Numbered from the stretch's first letter, positions 8,404-17,890 are shown. The stretch is 32,611 nt of DNA from Methylococcaceae bacterium (GCA_006844585.1 SPJM01000032.1:1-32611), one strand, 5' to 3'. The notes: a model not told the origin generated them from the letters alone. Made by a program: numbers and translations.

Positions 8404-9009
8404 ATGACTAAAGCCTCTATATTTAAACGCGAACATTTCGAGAAAAGCTGGCTACGCTTATTAATTCAAGGGGCTTTTTTGCTTATATTGGGCTTGCTGG
8501 TGGCCGCTTCAAGCTTATTGAACGCTGACGCCGTTGTGTTGGCGGCCAGGGAGTTTTCCTGGCTGCCCTTAAGCGGAATAATCTTTGTTTTGCTGGGCTT
8601 GGAAGAGTTATTGGAAGCCTACCTGGCTAAAGAACCGCGCGAGTTTCATCAAAACTTGCAAGTCGGCATTTTAGACACCGTCGTCGGAGGCTTAATCATC
8701 GCCAGCGTATCCGAAATGCCGGAACAATTAAAACTATTAATTGCTGCGTTTTTAATAGTGCGCGGGTCGGTCAGGGTCGTGTTAGTGCATGCGCTTAAGT
8801 TACCGCAAAAGCTGTTTACGACCCTTGCCGGCAGCGTATCTATGATTTTGGGAATATTGATCGCTAGTGATTACACCATTGGCGGCGCAGCGTTTTATTC
8901 GTTCAGCTTGAATTTGGAAATCGCTTTTAGGGGCTGGGCGATGATGACTTTCGCCTGGTGGTTGAGAAGCCGCAAAATGGCGGAAAAACAACAATCAAGC
9001 AAAGAATGA
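8404..9009 (+). CDS. HdeD/DUF308-like integral membrane protein
   Basis: About 201 residues from the ATG at 8404; an in-frame TTG at 8377 would add nine residues but lacks a ribosome-binding site. Roughly six hydrophobic helices are arranged as pairs, with the short-loop pattern of the HdeD family (for example IQGAFLLILGLLVAASS, then FVLLGLEELLEAYL, then LIVRGSVRVVLVHAL). HdeD in enteric bacteria is linked to acid resistance, but the biochemical role is not known. The gene ends at 9009 and the convergent soxZ stop starts at 9010, so there is no intergenic base between them. Confidence 0.8.
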   Translation: MTKASIFKREHFEKSWLRLLIQGAFLLILGLLVAASSLLNADAVVLAAREFSWLPLSGIIFVLLGLEELLEAYLAKEPREFHQNLQVGILDTVVGGLIIASVSEMPEQLKLLIAAFLIVRGSVRVVLVHALKLPQKLFTTLAGSVSMILGILIASDYTIGGAAFYSFSLNLEIAFRGWAMMTFAWWLRSRKMAEKQQSSKE

Positions 9010-9321
9010 TTACTTAATAAAGTGATCCTCACTATCGAACTGATTCAGATTATCCACCCAACTGATGGTGATCTTGTCGCCTGAATTCACATTGTTTAAC
9101 ATAAACACAAAATAAGGGTCTTTAGAAATGCTGCCGCTTAAATGACTGCTTATCACGGTCTTATCATTATGTTTAACAATGAGTTCCTGAATGAAATGAG
9201 CGGGAATGAGTTGGTCGCTATCCTTATCTCTCATTCGGCCGTTTTCCATTGGATGAGCGATTAAGGTTCTAATCTGCATTTTATCGCCCAAACGTTTACT
9301 TCTGATTTTTATGCTGGACAT
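9010..9321 (-). CDS. soxZ: SoxZ, thiosulfate-oxidation carrier subunit
   Basis: A 103-residue protein matching SoxZ from end to end: SSIKIRSKR near the start, LIAHPMENG, an internal segment around IPAHFIQE, then a final immunoglobulin-like strand set. SoxZ pairs with SoxY in the periplasm to form the carrier on which sulfur intermediates are held during oxidation of thiosulfate or sulfide. It has no signal peptide of its own, as is usual, and is exported bound to SoxY. Its ATG overlaps the soxY stop (TGATG), so the two are translationally coupled. Confidence 0.93.
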   Translation of the reverse strand: MSSIKIRSKRLGDKMQIRTLIAHPMENGRMRDKDSDQLIPAHFIQELIVKHNDKTVISSHLSGSISKDPYFVFMLNNVNSGDKITISWVDNLNQFDSEDHFIK

Positions 9322-9776
9322 CAGTTTCCGCAGCCTCCCTTGCTGACTTTAACAAACCTGCTGGCTTTATAAATGTTTTCATTATCCATTGCAATGATAA
9401 TCAATTGGCCGCTGGCAGCCATTTTTATACGGGCGGTGATGAAAAAATCGACATCGTTACTGAGATTAAACTCAGCCGATAACGGTTTGGGGTTATTATC
9501 GACTAAGATGTAGACTTTGCCGATATTGGGTAAATCACTTTGAATGGTCACCGGAACGACTGCGCCATTTTCGGCTGTTTTCGGCGCTTTTATTTTTATT
9601 TTATGGGTTTCAATGAGTTCGGCCTGATTGAACAACCGAGTTAGGGTATCTTGATAACTTTGTTCCTTGAAGTTATCCGATGGCCAAGCGGCATATGCGG
9701 CTTTGAACAGCCCTGAACCGGAAAGCCAGATTGAACCTGCAAATGTTGTTAAATGTTTTAGGAATCGTCTGCGCAT
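9321..9776 (-). CDS. soxY: SoxY, sulfur-carrier protein with Tat signal
   Basis: A 151-residue protein. The N-terminus MRRRFLKHL and its hydrophobic run to about AAYAA form a Tat-type signal, as expected for SoxY. The body is the SoxY beta-sandwich. The C-terminal swinging arm ends KGGCGN with Cys149, the residue to which sulfur intermediates attach. The usual ending is GGCGG, so the last Gly is Asn here. No soxA, soxX, soxB or soxCD is in the window, so partner enzymes must be elsewhere or the pair serves another sulfur carrier role. It is divergent from the acyltransferase gene at 9867. Confidence 0.93.
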   Translation of the reverse strand: MRRRFLKHLTTFAGSIWLSGSGLFKAAYAAWPSDNFKEQSYQDTLTRLFNQAELIETHKIKIKAPKTAENGAVVPVTIQSDLPNIGKVYILVDNNPKPLSAEFNLSNDVDFFITARIKMAASGQLIIIAMDNENIYKASRFVKVSKGGCGN

Positions 9777-9866
9777 GGCTCAAGTCGGGTGATTGCAATA
9801 GTCATTTATTATAAAAAAATTAATAGAAATTAATAGTAACAATCAGAAATCTAATCAAGGAAGGAA

Positions 9867-11048
9867 ATGCAACATTATAAATTAAAATTCAGACCGGATA
9901 TTGAAGGTTTAAGAGCTTTAGCCATTATTTTGGTGGTTTTGGAACATGCTGATAGTCGTTGGTTGCCTGGAGGGTTTATCGGCGTTGATATTTTTTTTGT
10001 TTTATCAGGTTTTTTGATTACCGGTTTGCTTTTACAAGAGATTGTGGAAAACGGGCGGATAAAATGGTTGGCGTTTTATAGTCGGCGTTTTAAACGGTTA
10101 TTGCCGGCGCTGATTTTTATGCTGCTGGGTTCGTGGTTGCTTGTGCTCCTATTTTTAGCGCCGTATGAACAATTTTTTCATGCTGATGCAATGCAATATG
10201 CATCTGTTTGGGCAAGTAATTTTTTCTTTGCTTTTTCAAAAATCGGCTATTTTGATGCGACCGCTCAGGAAAATATTTTTTTGCATACTTGGTCATTAGC
10301 GGTAGAAGAGCAGTTTTATATTGTCTGGCCTTTTTTGCTTTATTTTTTTCTCGGCGCATTCCAGTGGCAGGGTGGGAAAGCCGATTGGAAAAGGCTTGTT
10401 TGGGGGTTGTGCGGAACCTTGTTGATTTGTTTTATATTTGGCTTATTTTTATCTTATACACAGCCTGTATGGGGATTTTATCTTATGCCTGCAAGAGCGT
10501 GGCAATTTGCTGCAGGCGGTTTGACATTTATGTTGTCTCATAAACTAATATTTTTTCGAAAGGATAATGTGGGCAATCGATGGGTATCAATGCCATTTAT
10601 CGCTGTACTATTGGGCTGGGTTGCGATTGTCTCATTAGTTGTTGTGGCTGTATTGATGCCGGATAATGTGGTTTATCCGGGCTTTTGGGCTATTATTCCC
10701 TCTTTAGCGACTTGTTGTATCCTGTTGGTTGGAAGTATTGAGCCAAACTCTTCTATGGCTAAATGTTTGTCACTCAAGCCTATGCAAGGGATTGGGCGAC
10801 TGTCATATTCATGGTATCTATGGCATTGGCCGATATTGATAATATTATCAGAAAATGTTTTTCAATGGCTGGAACAAGCGGCGGCGGATTATCAAAATGT
10901 CAAAACGTTGGATTTCAATGACATTATTTGCCCTGAAAAACAATGTAATGCGATGCAAAACGGACAAATTGTTTTTAGAGATAATCAGCACCTTACTCAA
11001 GCCTATGTTTCGTCTTTATCTGAAAAAGTGATTGAACTTCTTGAATGA
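9867..11048 (+). CDS. Acyltransferase family 3 (OafA-type) with in-frame internal deletion
   Basis: A 393-residue product. The N-terminal ~325 residues are a normal acyltransferase-3 membrane domain: FRPDIEGLRA, a His in the first helix (VVLEHAD), GFIGVDIFFVLSGFLITG and HTWSLAVEEQFYIVWP, through LSYSWYLWHWP. The last ~50 residues (from about WLEQAAADY) match the end of an SGNH hydrolase domain, including the Asp-His block FRDNQHL (Asp372, His375). What should lie between is missing: the last membrane helices, the linker, and the SGNH blocks with the nucleophile Ser. Full-length relatives are usually 620-690 residues, so ~250-290 codons appear lost in frame around 10845-10875. The family O-acetylates surface sugars; this copy is probably inactive or altered. 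AAGGAAGG gives a strong ribosome-binding site. Confidence 0.85.
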   Translation: MQHYKLKFRPDIEGLRALAIILVVLEHADSRWLPGGFIGVDIFFVLSGFLITGLLLQEIVENGRIKWLAFYSRRFKRLLPALIFMLLGSWLLVLLFLAPYEQFFHADAMQYASVWASNFFFAFSKIGYFDATAQENIFLHTWSLAVEEQFYIVWPFLLYFFLGAFQWQGGKADWKRLVWGLCGTLLICFIFGLFLSYTQPVWGFYLMPARAWQFAAGGLTFMLSHKLIFFRKDNVGNRWVSMPFIAVLLGWVAIVSLVVVAVLMPDNVVYPGFWAIIPSLATCCILLVGSIEPNSSMAKCLSLKPMQGIGRLSYSWYLWHWPILIILSENVFQWLEQAAADYQNVKTLDFNDIICPEKQCNAMQNGQIVFRDNQHLTQAYVSSLSEKVIELLE

Positions 11049-11057
11049 ATAATCAAT

Positions 11058-13385
11058 TTATCCGACTGATTCCGCTTTCGGTCCATTAACATCTTCCGGG
11101 TCTCCCTCGTAAGGCGTTGCATATTTGCATTCTTTTTGCGGGCAGACCTTTTCAGGGCCTCGGCGCTTGGTGGTTTTCAGGGTTAGCACTGGCCAATTGC
11201 ATTCCGGGCAGCTTTCTTTGACTGGCGCATTCCATAAAGCATAATCGCAACTGGGGTATTCGGAACAGGAATAGAATACTTTGCCGTAGCGTGATTTCCG
11301 CTTTAGGATATTTCCTTTTTTACACTGCGGACATTCAACACCGGTATCTAAAGGTTTTTCCAGCGGTTCAATATGTTTACATTTCGGGTAGCCGCTACAG
11401 CCGATGAATTTGCCGTAACGACCGGTTTTTATGACTAAAGCCGAATCGCATTTCGGGCAAGTACGCCCTTCCACAACTTCCGGTTCATTGGATTGGGTGC
11501 CGTCATCATTCAGGTTGCGGGTATATGAGCATTCTGGATATTGGGTGCAACCGATAAAACGCCCGTTGCGGCCTAATCGGATCGATAATTGGCTGCCGCA
11601 ATCCGGACATTTTTCGTCTATTGCTTCCTGAGTCACATCGCTGCGTTGAACGGACTCATCCTTTTCGGTAATCAACTGAGTAAAAGGCTGCCAAAAATCA
11701 TTCATTAACGGCACCCAGTCTTTTTCACCGCGGGCGACGGCATCTAAGTTGTCTTCCAGATTAGCGGTAAAGCTGTAGTCAACATATTGGGTAAAATGCT
11801 CGGTCAAAAATTTATTGACGATACGACCGACATCTGTGGGGTGAAAACGTTTGCTGTCCAGAGTGACGTATTCTCGATTTTGCAATGTGGAGATAATCGA
11901 GGCATAAGTCGAAGGGCGGCCTATCCCGTGTTCTTCCAAGGCTTTTACCAGGCTGGCCTCGCTGTAGCGCGGCGGCGGCTCGGTGAAATGTTGATTGGCG
12001 TTGATTTCGTGTAAATCGACCGGGCGGCCTTCTTCCATAGGCGGTAGAAAGCTTTCTTTATCGTCGGTGTCTTTTTTATCGTCACGGCCTTCCAGGTAAA
12101 CCGCCATGAAACCCGGTTTGGCGATGGTTGAGCCGGTGGCGCGGAAAACATTTTGCTCGCTGCCGCAATGCAGATCGACGGCCACCAGATTTAAGGTTGC
12201 ATGGATCATTTGGCAGGCGACGGTGCGTTTCCAAATCAATTCATAAAGCTTGAACTGTTCAGCTGTCAGGCGATTTTTAACATCTTCAGGTAAACGTTTG
12301 GCTGAGGTGGGTCGTATTGCCTCATGCGCTTCCTGGGCGTTTTTGGATTTGGTTTTAAATGAACGCGGCGATTCCGGCACATTGTCGGCGCCGTATTTTT
12401 CGGCAATCAGTTCACGGATGTCGGCAATCGCTTCATCCGCCAGATTCACCGAGTCAGTACGCATATAAGTGATTAAACCGGCTGTTTCGCCGCCTAAATC
12501 AATGCCTTCATAAAGTTGTTGCGCCACCATCATGGTGCGTTTGGTGGTGAAGCCTAATTTACGGGCGGCTTCCTGTTGTAATGTTGAGGTGATGAATGGC
12601 GCAGCCGGATTGCGTTTGCGTTGTTTTTTTTCCAGTTTAGCGACGATCAGTTTGCCGTCAGCAACATCCAGTAAAGTTTGTTTAACTTCGGTCGCCGTTT
12701 TTTCATCGGTGATGCTGAATTGTGCGAGCTTTTCACCCTTGAAATGCGTCAGCTTGGCTTTAAAAGGTTGCTTATGCGCGCTGACATCAGCTGTATGAGA
12801 CCAATATTCGCGGGTTTTAAAGGCTTCAATTTCCAGCTCGCGTTCTACAATCATTCGCAAAGCCGGGCTTTGCACGCGACCTGCGGAGAGTCCTCTGCGA
12901 ATTTTTTTCCACAATAACGGCGATAAGTTAAAGCCGACCAGATAATCCAGAGCGCGACGAGCCTGTTGTGCGTTCACCAGCGTCGTTGACAGCTCAGTGG
13001 GGTGGGCAATCGCTTCGGAAACCGCTTTTTTAGTGATTTCATGGAATACCACCCGGTGTACGGTTTTTTCCTTTAATAGTTTTTTGCTTTGCAAGTATTC
13101 ATGCACATGCCAGGAAATGGCTTCTCCTTCCCGGTCGGGGTCGGTCGCCAGATACAAGTTATCGGCTTTTTTCATTTCCTTGCTGATTTCCTGCAAATGC
13201 TTCAGGTTCCTATCGATCACCTGGTATTTCATGGCGAAATTATTATTGGGATCAACTGCGCCTTCTTTGGGGACCAAGTCTCTGACATGACCAAACGAAG
13301 CGAGCACCCGATAGTCTTTACCCAGGTATTTCTCGATGGTTTTACATTTTGCCGGCGATTCTACGATGACTAAATTTTTACTCAT
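11058..13385 (-). CDS. topA: DNA topoisomerase I
   Basis: A 775-residue type IA topoisomerase that relaxes negative supercoils. The TOPRIM domain has the acidic residues (Glu9 in VIVESPAK; TDPDREGE at 81-88). The catalytic tyrosine is Tyr307 in GLITYMRTDS. The C-terminal ~190 residues hold four zinc ribbons starting at CPDCGS, CPKCDS, CPQCKK and CPECNW. Three or four such ribbons are normal for proteobacterial TopA. It is the last gene of the lysM-dprA-smg-topA block and starts 26 bases after smg with no clear Shine-Dalgarno. It converges on the acyltransferase with nine bases between stops. Confidence 0.98.
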   Translation of the reverse strand: MSKNLVIVESPAKCKTIEKYLGKDYRVLASFGHVRDLVPKEGAVDPNNNFAMKYQVIDRNLKHLQEISKEMKKADNLYLATDPDREGEAISWHVHEYLQSKKLLKEKTVHRVVFHEITKKAVSEAIAHPTELSTTLVNAQQARRALDYLVGFNLSPLLWKKIRRGLSAGRVQSPALRMIVERELEIEAFKTREYWSHTADVSAHKQPFKAKLTHFKGEKLAQFSITDEKTATEVKQTLLDVADGKLIVAKLEKKQRKRNPAAPFITSTLQQEAARKLGFTTKRTMMVAQQLYEGIDLGGETAGLITYMRTDSVNLADEAIADIRELIAEKYGADNVPESPRSFKTKSKNAQEAHEAIRPTSAKRLPEDVKNRLTAEQFKLYELIWKRTVACQMIHATLNLVAVDLHCGSEQNVFRATGSTIAKPGFMAVYLEGRDDKKDTDDKESFLPPMEEGRPVDLHEINANQHFTEPPPRYSEASLVKALEEHGIGRPSTYASIISTLQNREYVTLDSKRFHPTDVGRIVNKFLTEHFTQYVDYSFTANLEDNLDAVARGEKDWVPLMNDFWQPFTQLITEKDESVQRSDVTQEAIDEKCPDCGSQLSIRLGRNGRFIGCTQYPECSYTRNLNDDGTQSNEPEVVEGRTCPKCDSALVIKTGRYGKFIGCSGYPKCKHIEPLEKPLDTGVECPQCKKGNILKRKSRYGKVFYSCSEYPSCDYALWNAPVKESCPECNWPVLTLKTTKRRGPEKVCPQKECKYATPYEGDPEDVNGPKAESVG

Positions 13386-13411
13386 GAAGGTAAATGTATC
13401 TGAAAATTGAT

Positions 13412-13885
13412 TTAGTGCAAGGTGTCGGGGACCATATCGTAAACGATATCTTCCATACGGGAAAAAGCGTGATCGTCCTCAGACTGGCTTAATAAGATCA
13501 TTAATACAAGCCATTTAAGCTTTTCTAAGGTGAGATTTTCATTTTTTAAGGCCATGGCCCGGTCAATGACAATTTCACGGTTATCCGGCGTTAGAATTTG
13601 ATTGGTTTCCAAAAATAGTAATAAGTTTTGACATTCATAGTCCAATACGTTTTTTTCTTGATCATTGTAGATCCTGAAAGAGGTCGGTGAATTGGAAATG
13701 GGTGAATTGTCTTTGAAATCCGAAAGCGATTCCAGCCAGTCAAAAGCCTTATTGATTTCGTTTTGTTGAAAGCCGGCATTAATCAGTTCATTGGCGATAA
13801 CATTGGCGTCAGCATAGCTTTCAATTTCGTCGGCCAAGTAGTTTTCAAATAAGTAAATTAGAACATCAAAAATATCTTCTTTCAT
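13412..13885 (-). CDS. smg: Smg family protein (DUF494)
   Basis: A 157-residue acidic, soluble protein. The start (MKEDIFDVLIYLFENYL) and the adjoining A-N-E-L-x-x-A-G-F-x-x-x-E-I-x-x-A segment are typical of Smg. The function is unknown. Smg is nearly always found next to dprA in gammaproteobacteria, which is the arrangement here: it begins 12 bases after dprA and has little ribosome-binding sequence of its own, so translation is probably coupled. Confidence 0.95.
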   Translation of the reverse strand: MKEDIFDVLIYLFENYLADEIESYADANVIANELINAGFQQNEINKAFDWLESLSDFKDNSPISNSPTSFRIYNDQEKNVLDYECQNLLLFLETNQILTPDNREIVIDRAMALKNENLTLEKLKWLVLMILLSQSEDDHAFSRMEDIVYDMVPDTLH

Positions 13886-13897
13886 GATAATAATTTT

Positions 13898-14992
13898 TTA
13901 GTTAAGTCGCATATAGCTACCGCCGGCTAAGGACGTTATATAGCCTTCGAGTTCCAGCACCAGTAAAATTGAAGAGACAGACTCAACAGAAAGACCGCTT
14001 TTTTCCACCAGATAATCTACTGTTGTGGGGCTGAACAAGATTAAATTCAATAGATTTTGTTGTTCAAGGTCAAGCGTTGTTTGATTGTTTTCCGGTATTG
14101 CGTTGCTATCATATTGATAATATTGACCTAATTCTTCAAAAATATCTTCTGTGGTTTCTACTAGTTTAGCGCCTTCGCGGATTAAAGCATTGCAGCCGCG
14201 CGCTAAGGGGTTATGAATTGAGCCGGGGATGGCGAAAACTTCGCGGTTTTGTTCCAAGGCCATTCGCGCAGTAATTAATGATCCGCTCTGTTTGGCCGCT
14301 TCCACCACCAGCAAGCCGATGCAAAGCCCGCTGATAATGCGGTTGCGGCGCGGGAAATGATTGGCTTTTGCCGAGGTTCCGGGCGGGAACTCCGAGACGA
14401 TTGCGCCTTTTACCAAAATGTCTACGGCTAATTGTTTATGGCGCGCCGGATACACTCTGTCCAAGCCGGTGCCGGCAACGGCTATGGTGTGACCAGCGGC
14501 TTTTAATGCGCCTTGGTGGCTGGCGGCGTCTATGCCTAGCGCCATGCCGCTGGTGATGGTATAGCCGTGTTTTGCTAAATCTTCGGCAAATTCCAGTGCC
14601 GTCATGATGCCGTATTCAGATGGATTGCGGCTGCCGACAATAGCGATTTGCGGTTGTTTGAGCAGTTGTAGGTTGCCGCGCACGAATAACAGCGGCGGGG
14701 CGTTATCGATTTGTTTGAGTAGATCCGGATAATCCGGATCCTGTATCGTTAAGGCATAGTGGTGATCCTGTTCCAACCATTGCAAATCCTGATCAACTCT
14801 TTCCCAATCGACTTGTTGGATATTGTTGATTAATTTCTCTTTCAGGCCGAGTTTTGCCAGCTCGTTATGCGAAGACGAAAAAATTTGCTCAGGCTGTAGC
14901 TGTTCCAGTAGCGACAGGAATGTTTTGCCGCCTATGCCATGTGTGCGCAGCATGGCGAGCCAATATTTTAGATCCTGTTGTACGCTTTTCAA
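13898..14992 (-). CDS. dprA: DNA-processing protein DprA
   Basis: A 364-residue DprA/Smf. A helical SAM-like N-terminal part has YWLAMLRTHGIGG. The Rossmann core includes IAIVGSRNPSEYG, SGMALGIDAASHQGAL, AGTGLDRVYPARH, SEFPPGT, FPRRNRIISGL and VVEAAKQSGSLITAR. The last ~65 residues are the winged-helix domain. DprA protects incoming single-stranded DNA and loads RecA during natural transformation. The start is a TTG at 14990-14992: no in-frame ATG exists upstream before a stop, and starting at the internal Met14 would cut the conserved N-terminus. It is preceded by the LysM gene 59 bases upstream and followed by smg. Confidence 0.96.
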   Translation of the reverse strand: MKSVQQDLKYWLAMLRTHGIGGKTFLSLLEQLQPEQIFSSSHNELAKLGLKEKLINNIQQVDWERVDQDLQWLEQDHHYALTIQDPDYPDLLKQIDNAPPLLFVRGNLQLLKQPQIAIVGSRNPSEYGIMTALEFAEDLAKHGYTITSGMALGIDAASHQGALKAAGHTIAVAGTGLDRVYPARHKQLAVDILVKGAIVSEFPPGTSAKANHFPRRNRIISGLCIGLLVVEAAKQSGSLITARMALEQNREVFAIPGSIHNPLARGCNALIREGAKLVETTEDIFEELGQYYQYDSNAIPENNQTTLDLEQQNLLNLILFSPTTVDYLVEKSGLSVESVSSILLVLELEGYITSLAGGSYMRLN

Positions 14993-15051
14993 TTCGGCTT
15001 CTGCTGGTAACTGAACATGGAGCGAATAACCGCGACTGTGGAATGCTTAAT

Positions 15052-16083
15052 TTATGGCGTGCGAATTTTATCTAAAATATGAATCGGAGAATTAGCCTCC
15101 ATAATCACCGCATAGCTGACCCGTTCAAATGGGCGAAATACCATCAACATACCGGCAATCTCATCCGGTAATTTAACGGTAGTCGAAATATCGTCATGAT
15201 AAAACCTGTCGTTGATGGTTTTGCCTTTGCGGTATACATCAAACAAATGTCCGGTTTCGATGCCGTCGGTAATGCCTTTGTCAATAACGACGACATTAAA
15301 ACGACCGATTTGCGACACTCCGTTCAGGACGCTGATGATATTTCCCTCCAACTGGGTTTTAGGAACATGAGGGAAATAGTTAATAGCAAGCGGGTTACTT
15401 TCGCTGCTCATTAAACGGTCGCCGATTCGAATCTCACTGTCCGATTTATTGATGAATAAAGTTGCCGGGTCTCCCGCTCTTTGTATCCCGGCGTCTGCAA
15501 TATATTGCGCTTCGTAACCCAGAATTTCATCGTTATCCGGGCTGATAAAGGCATCGCCTTTTCGAAAAATAGTGTAATTGATGCTTTTGGGTTCTTCGAT
15601 AGTGCGCACATAGACTCTATCGCCGGCGCCGCCGATTAGATGCTCATCGGCAAAGTCGATCACATAAGGCGCGTCATCCAAATCGTTTTCATTAATAACT
15701 CGGGGCGAGGTTAGAAATTGGGAGATCGCTTCCGATGGAATCATTTTAATAGCCTCATCCTGAGATGAAGTTCTGATCGCCGGAGAAAGTTTGACATAAG
15801 CTGAGCGGGTCAGGCTAAGAGTGGGTTTACCGTCAACGTATGTCAATGAAAGAATATCGCCGGGATAAATTAAATGGGGGTTTTTAATGTGCTGGTTGTT
15901 TTCCCAAAGACGCGGCCATTGCCAAGGGTTTTGTAAAAACTTGCCGGAAATGTCCCAAAGCGTATCGCCTTTCACAACAGTGTAGCGGTCAGGATGATTT
16001 GGGTTTATTTTTAAGGTGTCGGCAAATAAAGAGGCGCTGAATAAAGCGGGTATTAAAAGTCGGCATAATGAGCGAAAAAACAT
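15052..16083 (-). CDS. LysM-domain periplasmic protein of the dprA locus
   Basis: A 343-residue exported protein. The signal peptide ends near SLFA (residue ~21). The LysM domain at ~32-82 begins YTVVKGDTLWDIS and ends YPGDILSL, and would bind peptidoglycan glycan chains. The remaining ~260 residues are the conserved, uncharacterised C-terminal part found in the LysM protein that precedes dprA across gammaproteobacteria. AGGA eight bases before the ATG supports the start. It is first in the minus-strand block that continues with dprA, smg and topA. Confidence 0.92.
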   Translation of the reverse strand: MFFRSLCRLLIPALFSASLFADTLKINPNHPDRYTVVKGDTLWDISGKFLQNPWQWPRLWENNQHIKNPHLIYPGDILSLTYVDGKPTLSLTRSAYVKLSPAIRTSSQDEAIKMIPSEAISQFLTSPRVINENDLDDAPYVIDFADEHLIGGAGDRVYVRTIEEPKSINYTIFRKGDAFISPDNDEILGYEAQYIADAGIQRAGDPATLFINKSDSEIRIGDRLMSSESNPLAINYFPHVPKTQLEGNIISVLNGVSQIGRFNVVVIDKGITDGIETGHLFDVYRKGKTINDRFYHDDISTTVKLPDEIAGMLMVFRPFERVSYAVIMEANSPIHILDKIRTP

Positions 16084-16310
16084 AATCAGATCCTGAAGTT
16101 GTTTATTTGGTATAACTTATAAATCCATGATTCCATCAAATTCTAGCTTATTTCAAGACGTTGTGGCTAAAAGTTATTACAATTTTTTTATACGCGCCTT
16201 AATAATCAATAAAATCATACGGAAGGTAAGATACAGCAATTATTCAGGTTTTATTGAGGACAAGTTGGGAAAATAACAAACCATAGATTTTATAAACAGG
16301 AAACGGAACA

Positions 16311-17774
16311 ATGCAGCAAATTTTATTGGGCGGTCATGAAAACGGGAAATTATTAATCAATGCGGCGATGGCTAATCGTCACGGGATGATCTCAGGGGCC
16401 ACAGGCACCGGTAAAACGGTGACTTTGCAAGTTTTGGCTGAAGGCTTTTCACAATTGGGCGTGCCGGTTTTTATGGCGGATATTAAGGGCGATTTGTCCG
16501 GAATCGCCAAGCCGGGAACAGCGCATGAAAAAATCAGTCAGCGCTTGCAGACTATCGCGGTCGAGGGTTTTCAATTTGGCGCAAAACCAGCGGTATTTTG
16601 GGATTTACTGGCCGAGAAAGGGCATCCGGTGCGGACTACCTTATCAGAGATAGGGCCGTTATTAATCAGTCATTTGTTGGAATTGAACGATACCCAAACC
16701 GGCATCCTCTACAGCTGCTTTAAAATAGCGGATGATCAAGGGATGTTGTTATTGGATCTGAAAGATTTACGGTCGTTATTGACCTGGATGGCCGATAACG
16801 CTAAGCAATTAAAATCAGAATATGGCAATATTTCTTCGGCCAGCGTCGGCGCTATACAGCGGCGTCTACTGGTGTTGGAGCAGCAAGGGGCGGAACAGTT
16901 TTTTGCGGAACCGGCCATTGATATCGCTGATTTTTGCCGCACTGATTTTTCCGGTAACGGGGTAGTCAGCATTTTGGACGCTACCCGGTTATCAACCCAT
17001 TCTCCGCGATTGTATGCGGCGTTTTTATTATGGTTGCTGGCCGAGTTGTTTGAAACCTTTCCGGAAGTCGGGGATAACGATAAACCGAAATTAGTGTTGT
17101 TTTTTGATGAAGCGCATTTACTGTTTGATCAAGCGCCTAAGCCCTTAATTGATAAAATTGAACAAATCGTCAGATTAATTCGTTCAAAAGGCGTTGGCGT
17201 TTATTTTATCAGCCAAAGTCCATTGGATATTCCCGAGTCGGTGTTGGGGCAATTAGGATTAAAAATTCAACACGCTTTACGCGCCTATACGCCAAAAGAT
17301 AAAAAAGTGATCAAAGCGGTTGCCGAAACTTTTCGCAGTAATCCCAAAATAGATACTGAGCAGGCGATTTCAAATTTAAAAACCGGCGAAGCATTAGTGT
17401 CATCTTTGAATTCAGACGGTAGTCCCAGTCCGGTCGAAAGAGTGTTGATCTGTCCGCCGGCTTCGCGGGTTGGGCCGCTAACCGAATCGGAACGCAAACA
17501 ACATATCGAACGCTCGCCTTATCAAGGGCGTTATGATCAGTTATTAGATCGGGAGTCGGCTTATGAGATGCTCAAACAGCAGGCTGAGAAAAAAACGGAA
17601 TTATTAGAGCAGCGGGAAGAAACGACAACGAGAAAACATTCCCGTCCCCGCTCATCTAACCGGCAGTCGGTCGGCGAGGCGTTCATTAAGAGTGCGGCGC
17701 GCAGTATCGGCAGCCAAATAGGACGACAAATAATTCGAGGCGTTTTGGGATCTTTGCTTGGGGGACGGCGTTAA
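16311..17774 (+). CDS. yjgR: HerA-like P-loop ATPase (DUF853/YjgR family)
   Basis: A 487-residue protein. Walker A is GATGTGKT at residues 29-36. Walker B is LVLFFDEAH near 260-268, followed by an arginine-containing [13 protein letters not shown] segment and a [12 protein letters not shown] motif typical of HerA/FtsK-type hexameric motors. The Lys/Arg/Glu-rich C-terminal 90 residues end in a Gly/Ile-rich amphipathic stretch ([12 protein letters not shown]). YjgR-family members are predicted DNA-translocating or packaging ATPases of unknown physiological role. No NurA nuclease or Sir2 partner is next to it, so a HerA-type defence system is not supported. A good AGGAAACGGA ribosome-binding site precedes the ATG. 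Confidence 0.93.
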   Translation: MQQILLGGHENGKLLINAAMANRHGMISGATGTGKTVTLQVLAEGFSQLGVPVFMADIKGDLSGIAKPGTAHEKISQRLQTIAVEGFQFGAKPAVFWDLLAEKGHPVRTTLSEIGPLLISHLLELNDTQTGILYSCFKIADDQGMLLLDLKDLRSLLTWMADNAKQLKSEYGNISSASVGAIQRRLLVLEQQGAEQFFAEPAIDIADFCRTDFSGNGVVSILDATRLSTHSPRLYAAFLLWLLAELFETFPEVGDNDKPKLVLFFDEAHLLFDQAPKPLIDKIEQIVRLIRSKGVGVYFISQSPLDIPESVLGQLGLKIQHALRAYTPKDKKVIKAVAETFRSNPKIDTEQAISNLKTGEALVSSLNSDGSPSPVERVLICPPASRVGPLTESERKQHIERSPYQGRYDQLLDRESAYEMLKQQAEKKTELLEQREETTTRKHSRPRSSNRQSVGEAFIKSAARSIGSQIGRQIIRGVLGSLLGGRR

Positions 17775-17816
17775 TTCAGTGAATCTTTAATAAATAAACG
17801 GGAATAAATGATTGGA

Positions 17817-17871
17817 GTAGGGTGGGTGTTGCACAGCGCTAATGTCAGCTGATGATTGACCAATACCCTAC
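17817..17871. repeat. Degenerate palindromic repeat with 7-bp terminal inverted repeats
   Basis: GTAGGGT at 17817-17823 and ACCCTAC at 17865-17871 frame a 55-base unit holding GGTGGGTGTT and CAGCGCTAA. The layout recalls the dispersed GTAGGGTGGG-type palindromic elements found in many gammaproteobacterial genomes, here degenerate in the middle. It lies between the convergent ends of the YjgR and HvfA genes. Confidence 0.5.
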
Positions 17872-17890
17872 GCCAAATGATGTCAAACTG

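Noticed and set aside
16311-17774. HerA-NurA or HerA-Sir2 type phage defence system
   Set aside because: The ATPase is of the stand-alone YjgR type and there is no nuclease or Sir2 gene beside it.
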